DNA of 28,192 nucleotides from Lactifluus volemus. Its lineage: Eukaryota; Basidiomycota; Agaricomycetes; Russulales; Russulaceae. Below, one piece after another: positions 15,001-22,758 of the stretch. The notes beneath the pieces are model-generated. The model had not been told where the DNA came from, ran no database searches, and worked only from the letters and a program-made list of their open reading frames with translations. Where the stretch lies: contig WTXI01000414.1 of the NCBI GenBank assembly GCA_022376515.1, forward strand, positions 1 to 28,192, written 5' to 3'. The translations under genes were made by a program, and so were the position numbers. Position 1 is the stretch's first letter; every line of letters begins with the position of its first letter.

Positions 15001-16836
15001 CTGCAACGTTACGCCCAGAGGAAGAAAGGGCAGCGTAACTACAGGCCCTTCCATGAAGGTGAGAAGGTCTGGCTAGAAGGGACTAATCTAAAGACGACGC
15101 ACCCCACTGCCAAACTGAGCAACAAACGGCATGGACCCTTCCTTGTGACCAAGGTCGTGTCGCCGGTGGTTTTCAAACTGCGACTCCCTGCCTCATGGAA
15201 GATACATGACGTCTTCCATGCCTCCCTCCTCTCACCATATAAGGAGACGGAGGAGCACGGTGAGAACTTTGAAGAACCCCCACCTGACCTGATCGAAGGT
15301 GAAACGGAGTACGAGGTGGATCAGATCCTTGACATGCGGTGGAGTGGAGGCAAGAACAATAGGAAACGTCAGTATAGGGTTCGATGGAAGGGCTACAGCG
15401 AAGCACATGACACTTGGGAGCCAGAAGGGAACATCCGGGCCCCGGACTGCCTCAAAGAGTTTGTCCAGAAGCATCCAAAAAAGGCGCTCGCAGAAGACAT
15501 AAAAGCGAAGCCAAAGGGAAGAAGACGAGTCATCATCCGATCCGTTCAAATCTCTCCTCCAATGCCTTCCTCCAATAACTCTTCTCCCACTTCCCCCACT
15601 ACTCCTCGCCGCCCAGTAGCGGTCTATAGCCCTGAGGACAGGGACTTCCTTGCAGCAATTGCCCAAGTCGACGTCCAGGTCATTCAGGACCTCCTGATGG
15701 GCAGGGACACCTCCCCAATATCCGAGGCCCCCTCCTCTCCTCGCTATGTACCAGCCACGCCCTCCGAAACTGCGGTGGATGACGACGATGACATCCAAGA
15801 AATACCGCGTCTCCCTACCCCTCCTCGTGCCAGAATTATGACCCCCATACCAGAAAGAACCATCCCTACCCCGGCGGGATTCCACCACTACGAAGAAGAC
15901 GACCCCCATGACTACTCCTTCACGATAAAAGACGCGGAGTCAGGAGGATTCATAGAGATGGAATTCGTCAAGTTCGCCATGAGGGATGACTCCTACATCA
16001 CCGGGTACACCAGGACGGGAGAAGGACCGTTCGAAGCCCCCCTTAATGCCCGCAGCCATCCAGACAAACAGACGGGTCGTGACGACCTCGTCCTATTCCA
16101 CCCTACTCACGTCTTCCGCCGCACCGTTGACGAGGCACTCAAGCAACTAGGGGACCCGGGACTGATAGCAGAAGTACAGCGCTACAGATGGACAGTAGAG
16201 GAGAAGGAGCGATTGAAGCAGGAAGGGAGGAAACTGGGACAGAACCTCAGCACCCTCCGCAAGAAGCACGAGGACAGTATCCGACGCCTCGGGACTACTG
16301 GGACGACCACCAGACTCCTCCCCTTCATCCTCAGCGACAGGACAGACATACGAGGGCCGCCGCCTCGTCACTTCAACTCCCCACCGCCCATCGTCGTCCC
16401 AGGCGCCCCGCCGCCACCTCCTCGCCCCCTTCCCAATGAAGAAACTGGGCGACAGGTGGGAGGATCGCGTATGCGCGGAGGAGCTGGAAGTAGCGAAGAA
16501 GAGCGCCCCCACCGCACCACTAAGAAGCCCTACACCAGCGTACGTGACATGAAGGGCAAAAGGAAGGCCAAAGAGTGGCAGCCGCCTAACACCCGCTGCA
16601 ACCTCTGTCGCAAACTTGGGCACGTCGGCGCCCGCTGCTGGACCCCACATGTCAACTGCCCGCGCAAAGGCGGGGAATGCCTCATTGGAACGGGGCATGA
16701 AAATTACAAGAGTCACCGCTGCCCCGCTGCTTGGGCCAAGGACGCGAAAGCCGACTACGAAGCCGAGCAGGACTGGTATAGCGATGACTATGACGACGAC
16801 GTCCATAACTTGGACCCCTCCTTCTGGGAGTGCTGA
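12055..16836 (+). CDS. pol: E1 Pol: protease, RT, RNase H, integrase, chromodomain, C-terminal zinc-knuckle extension
   Basis: 1593 codons from the first in-frame ATG; it is probably made as Gag-Pol, because its frame is open from 11977. Protease: D21-S-G-A, with ILGYPWL at about 93. RT: D305 (FDIRSGY) and Y370-M-D-D. RNase H: D521 (VDAS), DREL and TDHANL. Integrase: an HHCC zinc domain ending C759/C762, then catalytic D794, D855 and E891, with the standard 35 residues between the last two. Chromodomain: about 1085-1141 (EYEVDQIL, YRVRWKGY, DTWEP), expected to steer insertion to modified histones. Residues 1142-1593 are an unusual extension: Ser/Pro-rich, an acidic run, a conserved block, a coiled coil (about 1379-1412), a Pro-rich stretch, then CCHC (C1515-x2-C1518-x4-H1523-x4-C1528) and more Cys/His. 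Fully open. Confidence 0.93.
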   Translation: MILNVPYRSMQRMAEVKTLVDSGATENLMDTSTASFLNVALQKLPLPRTITNADGSANTAGALTHYCELQIRQGDKEEVQNFYVSNLGSDRIILGYPWLKAFQPKFDWETSQLKGPPVHLEAKWYDRVKKRQERMIVRRAHVDPAWEEGDEIILVSKINMAQQWAEKANKDKEKVEIPPQYRDFADVFSEEGSKRFPPSRPEDHAIRLKPGAPDVINCKVYPLTTAEKQATKEWIDEHEQKNYIEKSNSPWSTPWFFIKKKDGSLRPIQDYREVNKWTVRDVYPMPRIEQIMEELSGKELFTKFDIRSGYHNIRIKEEDRWKAAFKTPFGLYHPNVMLFGLNNSPATFQRMADRAFKPIYDEFPGECHGYMDDFLIATHKDPARHRLITRKVLQVFRDHSLFLKLPKCEFEKDAVEYLGIYVKDGTIRIDPTKRSGLATWPRQLSTVTQVRSTLGVLGYQRPFIRGFAHIAKPLTSLLKKGQTFKWTQECTDALNKLIDIVTSDPVLFRPDETKQFELEVDASQYAIGAILYQRDENGKQRPVAYHSETLNEAERGYDIFDRELMAVVKGLENWRHLLLGAQHEVLVFTDHANLQHWRNPQKINRRVARYIPRLAEYNYKLIHKPGKYNKADHLSRRPDYDQGKEDNQDVTVLPDSVFVRAISLSSLEERVFEAQTRAPAELLQWSKIHLRMHNRDDIWFHDNKPVVVVDNPLRREIVTHYHDHQTAGHPGIFYTYLLVTRDYWWPDVKQFVKNYVQGCAVCQATKSRTAKPKIPIFPITTERNAAPFETIALDLITDLPLSKGYDSILTITDHDCTKAAVFLPCNKTIDAPGVASLYAEHVFPHYGAPRKVISDRDPRFTANFARELCRILGSAQNLSTAYHPQTDGQSERTNQWLEQYLRIYGNYEQDDWAAWLPMAQYVQRSWPNATTNKTPFELLMGHTPSLPDHPITTNVPLLEDRQRTLERVREQAQRSIKAAQNTLQRYAQRKKGQRNYRPFHEGEKVWLEGTNLKTTHPTAKLSNKRHGPFLVTKVVSPVVFKLRLPASWKIHDVFHASLLSPYKETEEHGENFEEPPPDLIEGETEYEVDQILDMRWSGGKNNRKRQYRVRWKGYSEAHDTWEPEGNIRAPDCLKEFVQKHPKKALAEDIKAKPKGRRRVIIRSVQISPPMPSSNNSSPTSPTTPRRPVAVYSPEDRDFLAAIAQVDVQVIQDLLMGRDTSPISEAPSSPRYVPATPSETAVDDDDDIQEIPRLPTPPRARIMTPIPERTIPTPAGFHHYEEDDPHDYSFTIKDAESGGFIEMEFVKFAMRDDSYITGYTRTGEGPFEAPLNARSHPDKQTGRDDLVLFHPTHVFRRTVDEALKQLGDPGLIAEVQRYRWTVEEKERLKQEGRKLGQNLSTLRKKHEDSIRRLGTTGTTTRLLPFILSDRTDIRGPPPRHFNSPPPIVVPGAPPPPPRPLPNEETGRQVGGSRMRGGAGSSEEERPHRTTKKPYTSVRDMKGKRKAKEWQPPNTRCNLCRKLGHVGARCWTPHVNCPRKGGECLIGTGHENYKSHRCPAAWAKDAKADYEAEQDWYSDDYDDDVHNLDPSFWEC

Positions 16837-16856
16837 GTGGTTGGTGGGACAACCAC
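16837..16856 (+). other. Hairpin directly after the pol stop
   Basis: GTGGTTG (16837-16843) pairs with CAACCAC (16850-16856) around the loop gtggga. It sits between the pol stop and the polypurine tract. Role unknown. Confidence 0.45.
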
Positions 16857-16858
16857 CT

Positions 16859-16872
16859 AAGACGGGAGGTAA
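16859..16872 (+). other. E1 polypurine tract
   Basis: aagacgggaggtaa is purine-rich except for one C and one T and abuts the 3' LTR. It is the expected primer for plus-strand DNA synthesis. Confidence 0.75.
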
Positions 16873-17317
16873 TGTTACGGATTTGTCTGGACCTTAGCCT
16901 CCCTGTTGCCTCATGTTTTTCATTTCCGTCTACATTCTCGCTTACGGACAGAGCCTCACCTTGTACGACACAGAACGGCGTGTTCTTGACTCATAGTGAC
17001 TCTTATGACATCATTAGCCTAGAACTTCGATGACGTCGTAGTTAGACCCAGGCTCATGACATCATTACTGATGTCACTCGCCCCTTTGCCCTGTACAGTA
17101 TATAAGACCTCTCGACCTGTGTCCTTGCTCTCCAGCTTGGACTTCTCTCCAATACTAGCCTCTTGAATCCTCTCACAATCTCCTTGTGATCCCTCTCCCC
17201 TCTTGAAGCTCTCTAAGTGCTATAACTTAGCTAGACCCAACCTAGACTCGCGTCTCTGTTGGTCCTCCTGAACAACTTGATCCTATCTTAGGAACTAGGA
17301 ACAGCTAGTCCCTAACA
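16873..17317 (+). repeat. E1 3' LTR
   Basis: 445 bp, identical to the 5' LTR except for C instead of T at 17197 (by-eye alignment). Confidence 0.93.
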
Positions 17318-18116
17318 GGTCGAGCCAATACTCGGTGGTCCCGTAGGTGGGGAACGCTTGAATGGCTTTGTCCTCCATGCTAACTGTGGTTGTCTGGGTG
17401 CCAATGCTGTGGGTCTGAGGGGGCAGATCCGGGATCCAACCGTCTGTCTGTGCTGCCACAACAGTGGGGATCGTGGGAGCACGAAGGAGGTTGATGCGCA
17501 ACCGGCCTTCGTCGTCTTCTTCAAACCATTCCTCTTCAGGGGTTTCTGGTCTAGCGAAGTCACCCAGCCTTTGGGCAACCATGGTGCTATGGCCATCAGT
17601 GAAGATGCGGGTGCGCCTCTGGGTTCTGGGGTGGTCTCTCCTCCACTTGAAGTCGAAAAGGCAGTGAAGACACTGTCAGGTATCCTCATAGTACTTATAG
17701 GGATTGTGAGGCCACTCATAGTTGTTTTTGCGCCCCACTGGCCAATCATACAGGATCCCCAAACACACGAGTTGGACTTGGCGGTACTCAACTATAAAGG
17801 AGCCAGGGGAGGTGCGATGTTCTCGTTTGGGATCGAAGAAGTCGGTGTCAGCCCGGGAAGCTTGGAAGATTTGGGGGAGAGAGAGGTCAAGATTTGCAGA
17901 CTGGATTTCCTCCCAGGTGTAAGGGAGTGAGGTAGCAGGGGAATTAGTAATGGGAAGCGCAGATGGCCTCCTGACAGAAGTGTTTGTGTTGGCTATGATG
18001 GGCGTAGGTGATGTGGATCTGTTGTTTGAGGAAGAACTCATGAAAGTGAGGGACGACAAAGGGGGATTTGTTGGGCTCTTGGAAGAGGGAGTGAAGCTGC
18101 ATTGTCCGTTGTCCAT
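17318..18116 (-). pseudogene. Copy B 3' ORF after pol
   Basis: This separate frame begins MDNGQCSF at 18116, about 10 nt after the pol stop. It is Ser/Pro/Asn-rich at first (MSSSSNNRSTSPTPI), then YTWEEIQSANLDLSLPQIF, GSFIVEYRQVQLV and YDWPVGRKNNYEWPHNP. After a frame break near 17680 comes QRLGDFARPETPEEEWFEED, continuing to TTEYWLD at the E1 LTR. The Ser/Pro start and the LGD...EEW block parallel the post-chromodomain extension of E1 Pol, so I read it as the same module encoded separately. I know no enzymatic function for it. A zinc knuckle is not visible in the part that remains. Confidence 0.55.
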
Positions 18117-18122
18117 TTTTCC

Positions 18123-18614
18123 TCATCTTATTATAATCTTTCTGATCTTTGTTGGGTTCTGTTTGTGGAATTCTTCTACCAGGTCATCCGCATGCACCTG
18201 ATCAGCTGGCTCCCAGGTGTTGTGAGCATGTGGGTACCCTTCCCATTTCAGGAAGTACTTGAGGCGTCCTTTGCCACGCCCTTTTCGTCTGGAGTCCAGC
18301 ACCTGTTTGACCTCATACTCTTCTTCGCCTTCTATTACGTCTGGGGCTGGTTCTGTGAAGGCTTGTCCATTTTCCTCCGTCTCCTTATATGGGGATAGAA
18401 GAGACGCATGGAAAATGGGGTGGACACGTTTTTGATGCCACTGATCTGGGAGTTTCAGCTTGAAAACCACCGGATTGATCACCTGAACCACCGGGAAAGG
18501 GCCGTATTGTTTTGGGGCTAATTTGGCAAAGGGGTGTGACATTTTGAGATTCTTCCCATCTAGCCAAACTTGATCTCCCTCCTTGAAGGGTTCGTAAGCC
18601 CGCCTGCCCTTCTT
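18123..18614 (-). pseudogene. Copy B integrase C-terminal region and chromodomain
   Basis: The frame has FKEGDQVWLDGKNLK, then KQYGPFPVVQVINPVVFKLKL and HPIFHASLLSPYKETEE, the linker typical of Ty3 integrases. A chromodomain follows at about 18320-18150 (EYEVKQVLDSRR, LKYFLKWEGYPH, NTWEPADQV), with the aromatic and WEP residues of the fold in place. The frame ends KIRKIIIR-stop at 18123-18125. A premature TGA (18615-18617) separates it from the integrase core in the same frame. Confidence 0.8.
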
Positions 18615-19040
18615 TCATACATTCCGCTTCTGGAGGAGATCTTGCGCCCGTTGGATTGCCTGGTGCGCTTGGTTACGTTTTTCCTTCAGATAATCTTTGT
18701 GCCGCTCAATTGCCGGCATTTTCCCTTCCTTTTCGGTTTGCCACATGGTGGGTGTGTGTCCTATGAGCAGGTCGAAGGGGGTTTGCTTCGTTGTCTCGTT
18801 GAGCCACGAGTTGTGGACAAATTGGGCTAGCGGCAACCAGCTGACCCAATCATTCTGCTGGAAGTTCCCATAAACACGGAGGTATTGTTCCAACCATTGG
18901 TTTGTTCGTTCTGATTGGCTGTCCGTTTGGGGGTGGTATGCCGTACTGATATTCTGATTGATCCCTAGTTGTTTGCACAACTCCCTTGTCCATTTGGAGG
19001 TGAACCGTGGGTCGCAGTCCGAGATCACCCACTTTGGGGG
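18615..19040 (-). pseudogene. Copy B integrase catalytic core, truncated
   Basis: The frame holds the second catalytic Asp (VISDCDPRFTSKW) and the catalytic Glu (TDSQSERTNQWLEQYLR), plus the usual QNDWVSWLPLAQFVHNSW block. The first Asp and the zinc domain are missing because E2 begins at 19041. The frame stops at an in-frame TGA (18615-18617) where relatives continue into the C-terminal domain, so it is a nonsense mutation or a small indel. Confidence 0.85.
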
Positions 19041-19053
19041 TGTTACGGTTTGG

Positions 19054-19085
19054 CACGTGATCTGCTTATATATTGGCCCCACGTG
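19054..19085 (+). promoter_or_regulatory. Paired CACGTGAT E-box motifs in E2 U3
   Basis: CACGTG occurs at 19054-19059 and 19080-19085, each followed by AT. Both are kept in the 3' LTR despite divergence between them. CACGTG is the core site of bHLH factors; a role here is inference. Confidence 0.5.
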
Positions 19086-19123
19086 ATTGTGGGTATCTTT
19101 TTCGCTTTGTTCCGAGACAATCT

Positions 19124-19178
19124 ACGATACGGATCTTCGGATCTTTCCGTGCACGATACAGATCTCTGGATCTCCCCG
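19124..19178 (+). repeat. Two tandem GATC-rich repeats in E2 U3
   Basis: acgatacggatcttcgg... (19124-19149) and acgatacagatctctgg... (19153-19178) are 26-bp units with a 29-bp step and a few differences. A third, weaker gtagatctcc unit follows. Confidence 0.65.
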
Positions 19179-19235
19179 AGGTATCCCCGTAGATCTCCAT
19201 AGTTTCTCCGTTCGATCTACGATATATTATTTAGG

Positions 19236-19260
19236 AGGCGTGTCACGCTGTGACACGCCT
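19236..19260 (+). promoter_or_regulatory. Perfect 11-bp-arm palindrome in E2 U3
   Basis: AGGCGTGTCAC, gct, GTGACACGCCT lies 10 bp before TGACTCA (19270-19276) and 34 bp before the TATA box. It is perfect in the 5' LTR and imperfect in the 3' LTR. It may be a dimeric factor site. Confidence 0.6.
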
Positions 19261-19269
19261 GGGACTCTA

Positions 19270-19301
19270 TGACTCAGCATCACACCCTAGGAGTATATAT
19301 A
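19270..19301 (+). promoter_or_regulatory. E2 TGACTCA site and TATA box
   Basis: TGACTCA (19270-19276) is followed by tatatata (19294-19301), which is 33 nt before agacttcgctt (19327-19337), the predicted RNA start defined by its match to the primer site. Confidence 0.7.
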
Positions 19302-19619
19302 CCGGTCCGTTGTAGCTTGTCTCCTTAGACTTCGCTTCGTCTGCAATCAGACTAGTTGAACCCTCTTCCCTTCGTGTCCCCTCAAGTCAGACCTCCTGAC
19401 TGTTGTCATCCAAGACTTAGTCTCGTCTTGTGATTACCCTTGACCTCTTCTTTGACGATACAGTAGAGTGCATACGTCAGCGCGACGCTCTCCTCTATAG
19501 TAAAGCCAAGGGAAGAACTTGTGTGATCCTCGTCGTACTGAGGCTTAGTGCCACGCTCAGTCCTCCTCGATCACTGTCACAGCACCGTCGTGCGCCAAGG
19601 CCCCTCTGAGCCTTGACAA

Positions 19620-19630
19620 AAGCGAAGTCT
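19620..19630 (+). other. E2 self-priming primer binding site
   Basis: aagcgaagtct is the exact reverse complement of agacttcgctt (19327-19337) and lies 1 nt after the LTR end. Length (11 nt) and offset equal those of E1 although the sequence is different, which supports a compensated, functional pairing. Confidence 0.85.
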
Positions 19631-19682
19631 CCTAAACAACCCTAAACCCTACAAAGACCTCAGTTGGTCTTCAAGTCACTAG

Positions 19683-20854
19683 CTAAGTCCCCTACTCGTC
19701 ACCCAAAGTCGACCCTCCACCTGTGAAGAGGCTACGTGCCCTTATAAGTGGAGAAAGAGGAAGAACCCCGTCGCATCGTCGCACCCAGAGGAAGAACCCT
19801 GTGCCCCACCAAGACCCCAGTCACCATTAGTCATCATACCACGTATAAGGAAACCCCTTCGACTCCCCCAAGAACCCATCACTCCCGTTTCCCTTCCTAC
19901 CTTTAATCTCCGGGCCCTACTTCGAGGACCACCGTACACCACCCACGCCTTTTACGAGTTCGTACCAGGGAAGAAGGTACATTACACCCACATCCACGCC
20001 CTTCAGCACGAGTGTTTCTGCAAGGAAGACCGTTGCCGCTATCACAACAAAGAAACATAGATCCCTCGCACGCACCCGATCACCCGGAAAGACCGCAAGC
20101 ACCCGAAAGGACTCCCCTCCTAAACAGAGCAAACCTTAGACCCTACCTTTTTGACCACCGCGTGCGAAGCCAGCCAAGAGACCTTATCTTCCATATCCGC
20201 TTAGAACTCGAGTGGGTTCATACCGACCTACTCCTCTTCGCCTCTCTACGCGAAGAAGAACCAGAACTCGTCACCTTCTTCGAGAACACCATTCACCTCC
20301 TCGAACAGTACCGCTTCTTCCTCCAACATATCCTCGAATACAACAGAGCCGACGTCACCATCGACTGAGGGTACCACCACTTTCATCGACGAGACTATTG
20401 TAGAACTCTTTGACATCGAAGAAAGCCTCGACCTACTTCTCATCCATCTCTCCACACACCCAGACCCGGAAGGGATCATCGCCTTTGCCGTGGGGATCCT
20501 TATTCACCGAAGAGAAAACCTTACACGACGTCTCGACCACCTAACCCAAACCCCTACGAACGAGTAGACCCTCAGTCTCTGACAGAGAACGAAGAAGAGA
20601 TCCGTCTCGAAACTAGCCAACAGATCCAGGACCTACAGGAAGAAGTAGACCGCCTCCGTTTTATCCAATCCACCCTCGACGAACTCGCCGACATCACACG
20701 GGAGATCGAATTCATTGAACAATACATCAGGGAATACCCACAGTTTGCCCCACACCACCAGCCCAAACTCAACGCCTACCGCTACTATAAGGTTGCGCTA
20801 CTGGTACTATTAGGAGTACCAGAAGCAGCGGCAGTCCAGGCAACATGTCCTTAA
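19683..20854 (+). pseudogene. AUG-less leader frames upstream of gag in E2
   Basis: There is no ATG in any frame from the predicted start at 19327 to the gag ATG at 20845. Long open stretches follow one another: 19683-20057 (125 codons, ending with a Cys/His cluster CFCKEDRCRYH), 20012-20368 (LELEWVHTDLLLFASLREEE), 20370-20567 (IVELFDIEESLDLLLIHLS) and a last one to 20854 (QIQDLQEEVDRLRFIQSTLDE) that overlaps the gag start. They look protein-like and helical, and would form one long frame if three single-base breaks are assumed, in line with the other breaks in this old copy. No AUG start exists, so translation, if any, needs another codon. It could instead be untranslated sequence. Confidence 0.4.
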
Positions 20855-22730
20855 ACGCCCCGATCCCTGACAATAATCATTGGACCTATATCCCTCTTCG
20901 AATCGGAGACGGCCTACCTACACACGTAAAAGGCGTTGCTCAGTGGATCTTAATCAACCCAGACGTTGGAAGGGGAGCCTATCAGGTTACCACCCGTGAC
21001 GGACGAGGAAATCTACTCAACGACTTTTGTGAATTCATAAATAACTCCTGGTACCTCATCGAACCAGACCCAGAAGGAAATATCTTCCGAACCCGCTCAG
21101 GAAACCTCTTACAACCCATACATTGCTCTGCAGCAGGCTTAGGCTACTGGAGAGAAACTGACAGGGAGCACCCCGCGTACCGACCCCCTAGGCCACCAGG
21201 GCGTTTCGGCGTCTCAAACTCAAACTCTTCCGACTCAGAGGCTGAGGAAGAACCTCCAGCCTCCCCCCAGCAACAACCAAACCCCCTCGCGGACGATACC
21301 CTCGCCGCAGCTACTAGTGCCATCGTTACTCTACAAGGAACCCATCCTCTTACCCCTGAACAACCGCCCGAAATGGCACAGCGAATATCCTCACAAGTCT
21401 ATGACCTCTACCAACAAGGAGGAAGCCTCCTTCCCCCGCTACTCTCCTCTCAAGCCGCCCCCAGTACCCCTAGTGGGTTACCTCCCATACCAGTCGCCGC
21501 TGCCTCCTCTTCTAGTCAAAGGACAGTCCAAGCAGGGAGCACTATAACCGCTACCACTGCTGCCCCTACAAACCCGGGGACCGGAGGATTGAAAGGGCTA
21601 GCCCCCTCAATCTTCTACGGAGATCGAAACAGAAGCGACCTCTTCCTAAAGGAGTTCAAGCAATGGAAACTCATAAATCGAAACAGCGATGAAATGAGTA
21701 ACCCATTCAATCGCGTCCTCATGGCCCTTAGCTACGTTAAAGGAGAGAAGGTCAACGATTGGCAGGAGGAGCAACTGACGAAGCTCGAGGCCACTACGCA
21801 CCAACATAACGACGAAGTCCTCTGGAACGATTTGAGCAGGCTTTTAAAGATGCCTTTACGGACTCAAATAAAAAGCAACGTGCATATGAGAAACTCAAGG
21901 CGCACCAGATGGTTCACGACGACATCGATACGTACATCTCTGGCTTCGAGAATCTAGTCAAACAGGCGGGATGGTCGCGAAACGATGCCGGAACCATGGA
22001 CCTGTTCCAGGCAGGACTCAAACACGAACTGAAGAAGGCCATCCTTAACCAGGAGACCTGGCCAACTACCCTAGATCAGTGGGAGCGGGATGCTAGAAAT
22101 CAGAACAACCGACACAAGGCCAGAGTGGCCCTCTTAGGGCAGCGACCAGGCCAGCCAAGCCGACCAACCCTGACTCAGGAACAACTGAGAAGAGGAATGG
22201 GACTGCCCTCAAGACCCCCACAGTCCAGAAGAGATCCCTTCGCCATGGACGTTGACACTGCCCACACCGAAGTTAACTTGGCAACTCGTGCCCAGCGAGA
22301 GAAATTCCGAAAGGAAGGCCGATGCATGGGATGCGGACAATTTGGCCACTTCGTCAAAAATTGCCCCAAAGGACAACCCTCCAGACGTGTTCCCCAAACC
22401 ACCAGAGGAGGACAACAAGGCGGACAGCCATCAGGAAGCAGGCCGTCTTATGCACAATCCCGAACCCGCGCAGGAAACTGGCGCCAACCCCCTCCAGCAT
22501 ACGTACCACGACCCCCGCCATATGCAACTGCAACTGGCCATGATAGCCAGGAACCCTCTACCCAGACCGGCCCTCTCATCGACCTACTCCCCTCCTCGGA
22601 AGACCCCACATCTCCCGTTAATCCTGGGGCTCCGGCGGAGGTGGCGCAACACCTTCGAAGGATGAACCAAGAGGAGCGGGAAAGGGTGTGGGACGAGTTA
22701 CAGAAGGAGGATGGGGAGGATTTTCTCTAA
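20845..22730 (+). pseudogene. gag: E2 Gag, one frameshift
   Basis: It starts at the first ATG after the predicted RNA start (MSLNAPIPDNNHW). The N-terminal domain matches E1 Gag (GLPTHVKGVAQW, CEFINNSWYLI, AGLGYWRETDREHP). A Ser/Pro/Thr-rich linker and the capsid-like domain follow (APSIFYGDRNRSDLF). Near 21828-21835 a single-base break moves coding to the next frame: FEQAFKDAF and DIDTYISGFENLVKQAG read on there, while the first frame stops at 21957. The CCHC knuckle (CMGCGQFGHFVKNC) and an acidic helical C terminus (MNQEERERVWDELQ) remain in the second frame, to the TAA at 22728-22730. Confidence 0.88.
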
Positions 22731-22758
22731 GCTCCTGTCCGCCAACCTGGCATGGAGC
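22718..22758 (+). promoter_or_regulatory. E2 -1 ribosomal frameshift signal
   Basis: The heptamer G GAT TTT (22718-22724) in gag frame lies one codon before the TAA. A 6-nt spacer is followed by a stem-loop: GCTCC (22731-22735) with GGAGC (22754-22758), and inner GCCA (22741-22744) with TGGC (22748-22751). Pol is in the -1 frame, open from 22688. Position and architecture match E1 while the bases differ. Confidence 0.65.

Larger units (their letters stand above)
9447..17317 (+). mobile_element. E1: complete Ty3-type chromovirus, self-priming (Tf1/sushi-like)
   Basis: The element is 7871 bp with 445-bp LTRs (TGTTACGG...CTAACA) that differ at one base (T at 9771, C at 17197). Gag and pol are both intact. 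It has a self-complementary primer site, a -1 frameshift signal, a polypurine tract and a chromodomain integrase, so by sequence it could be autonomous and inserted recently. Oddly, the flanking pentamers (atgac / ggtcg) do not match, and the two flanks are inverted fragments of another family. This suggests it was involved in recombination or inversion after insertion. Confidence 0.93.
17318..19040 (-). mobile_element. Copy B: minus-strand remnant of a Ty3-type chromovirus
   Basis: Reading right to left, it holds most of an integrase catalytic core, the integrase C-terminal region, a chromodomain, a stop and a separate 3' ORF. E2 cuts it on the right inside the integrase; the E1 LTR cuts it on the left after TTEYWLD. 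It belongs to the same family as copy A (about 90% identical where they overlap) but has the opposite orientation. It is damaged by at least one nonsense codon and frame breaks in the 3' ORF. Confidence 0.8.
19041..19618 (+). repeat. E2 5' LTR
   Basis: About 578 bp from TGTTACGG to CCTTGACA. The 3' end is inferred from the terminal CA and from the primer site that follows 1 nt later, the same offset as in E1. U3 includes two CACGTGAT motifs, 29-bp repeats, a palindrome, TGACTCA and a TATA box. Confidence 0.85.

Noticed and set aside
15232..15909. Minus-strand open frame of 225 codons in E1 pol
   Set aside because: It lies antisense to the chromodomain and Ser/Pro extension of Pol; its open state follows from the sense codon use.
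17358..17930. Plus-strand open frame of 190 codons
   Set aside because: It is the complement of the copy B 3' ORF, whose homology to copy A fixes the minus strand as coding.
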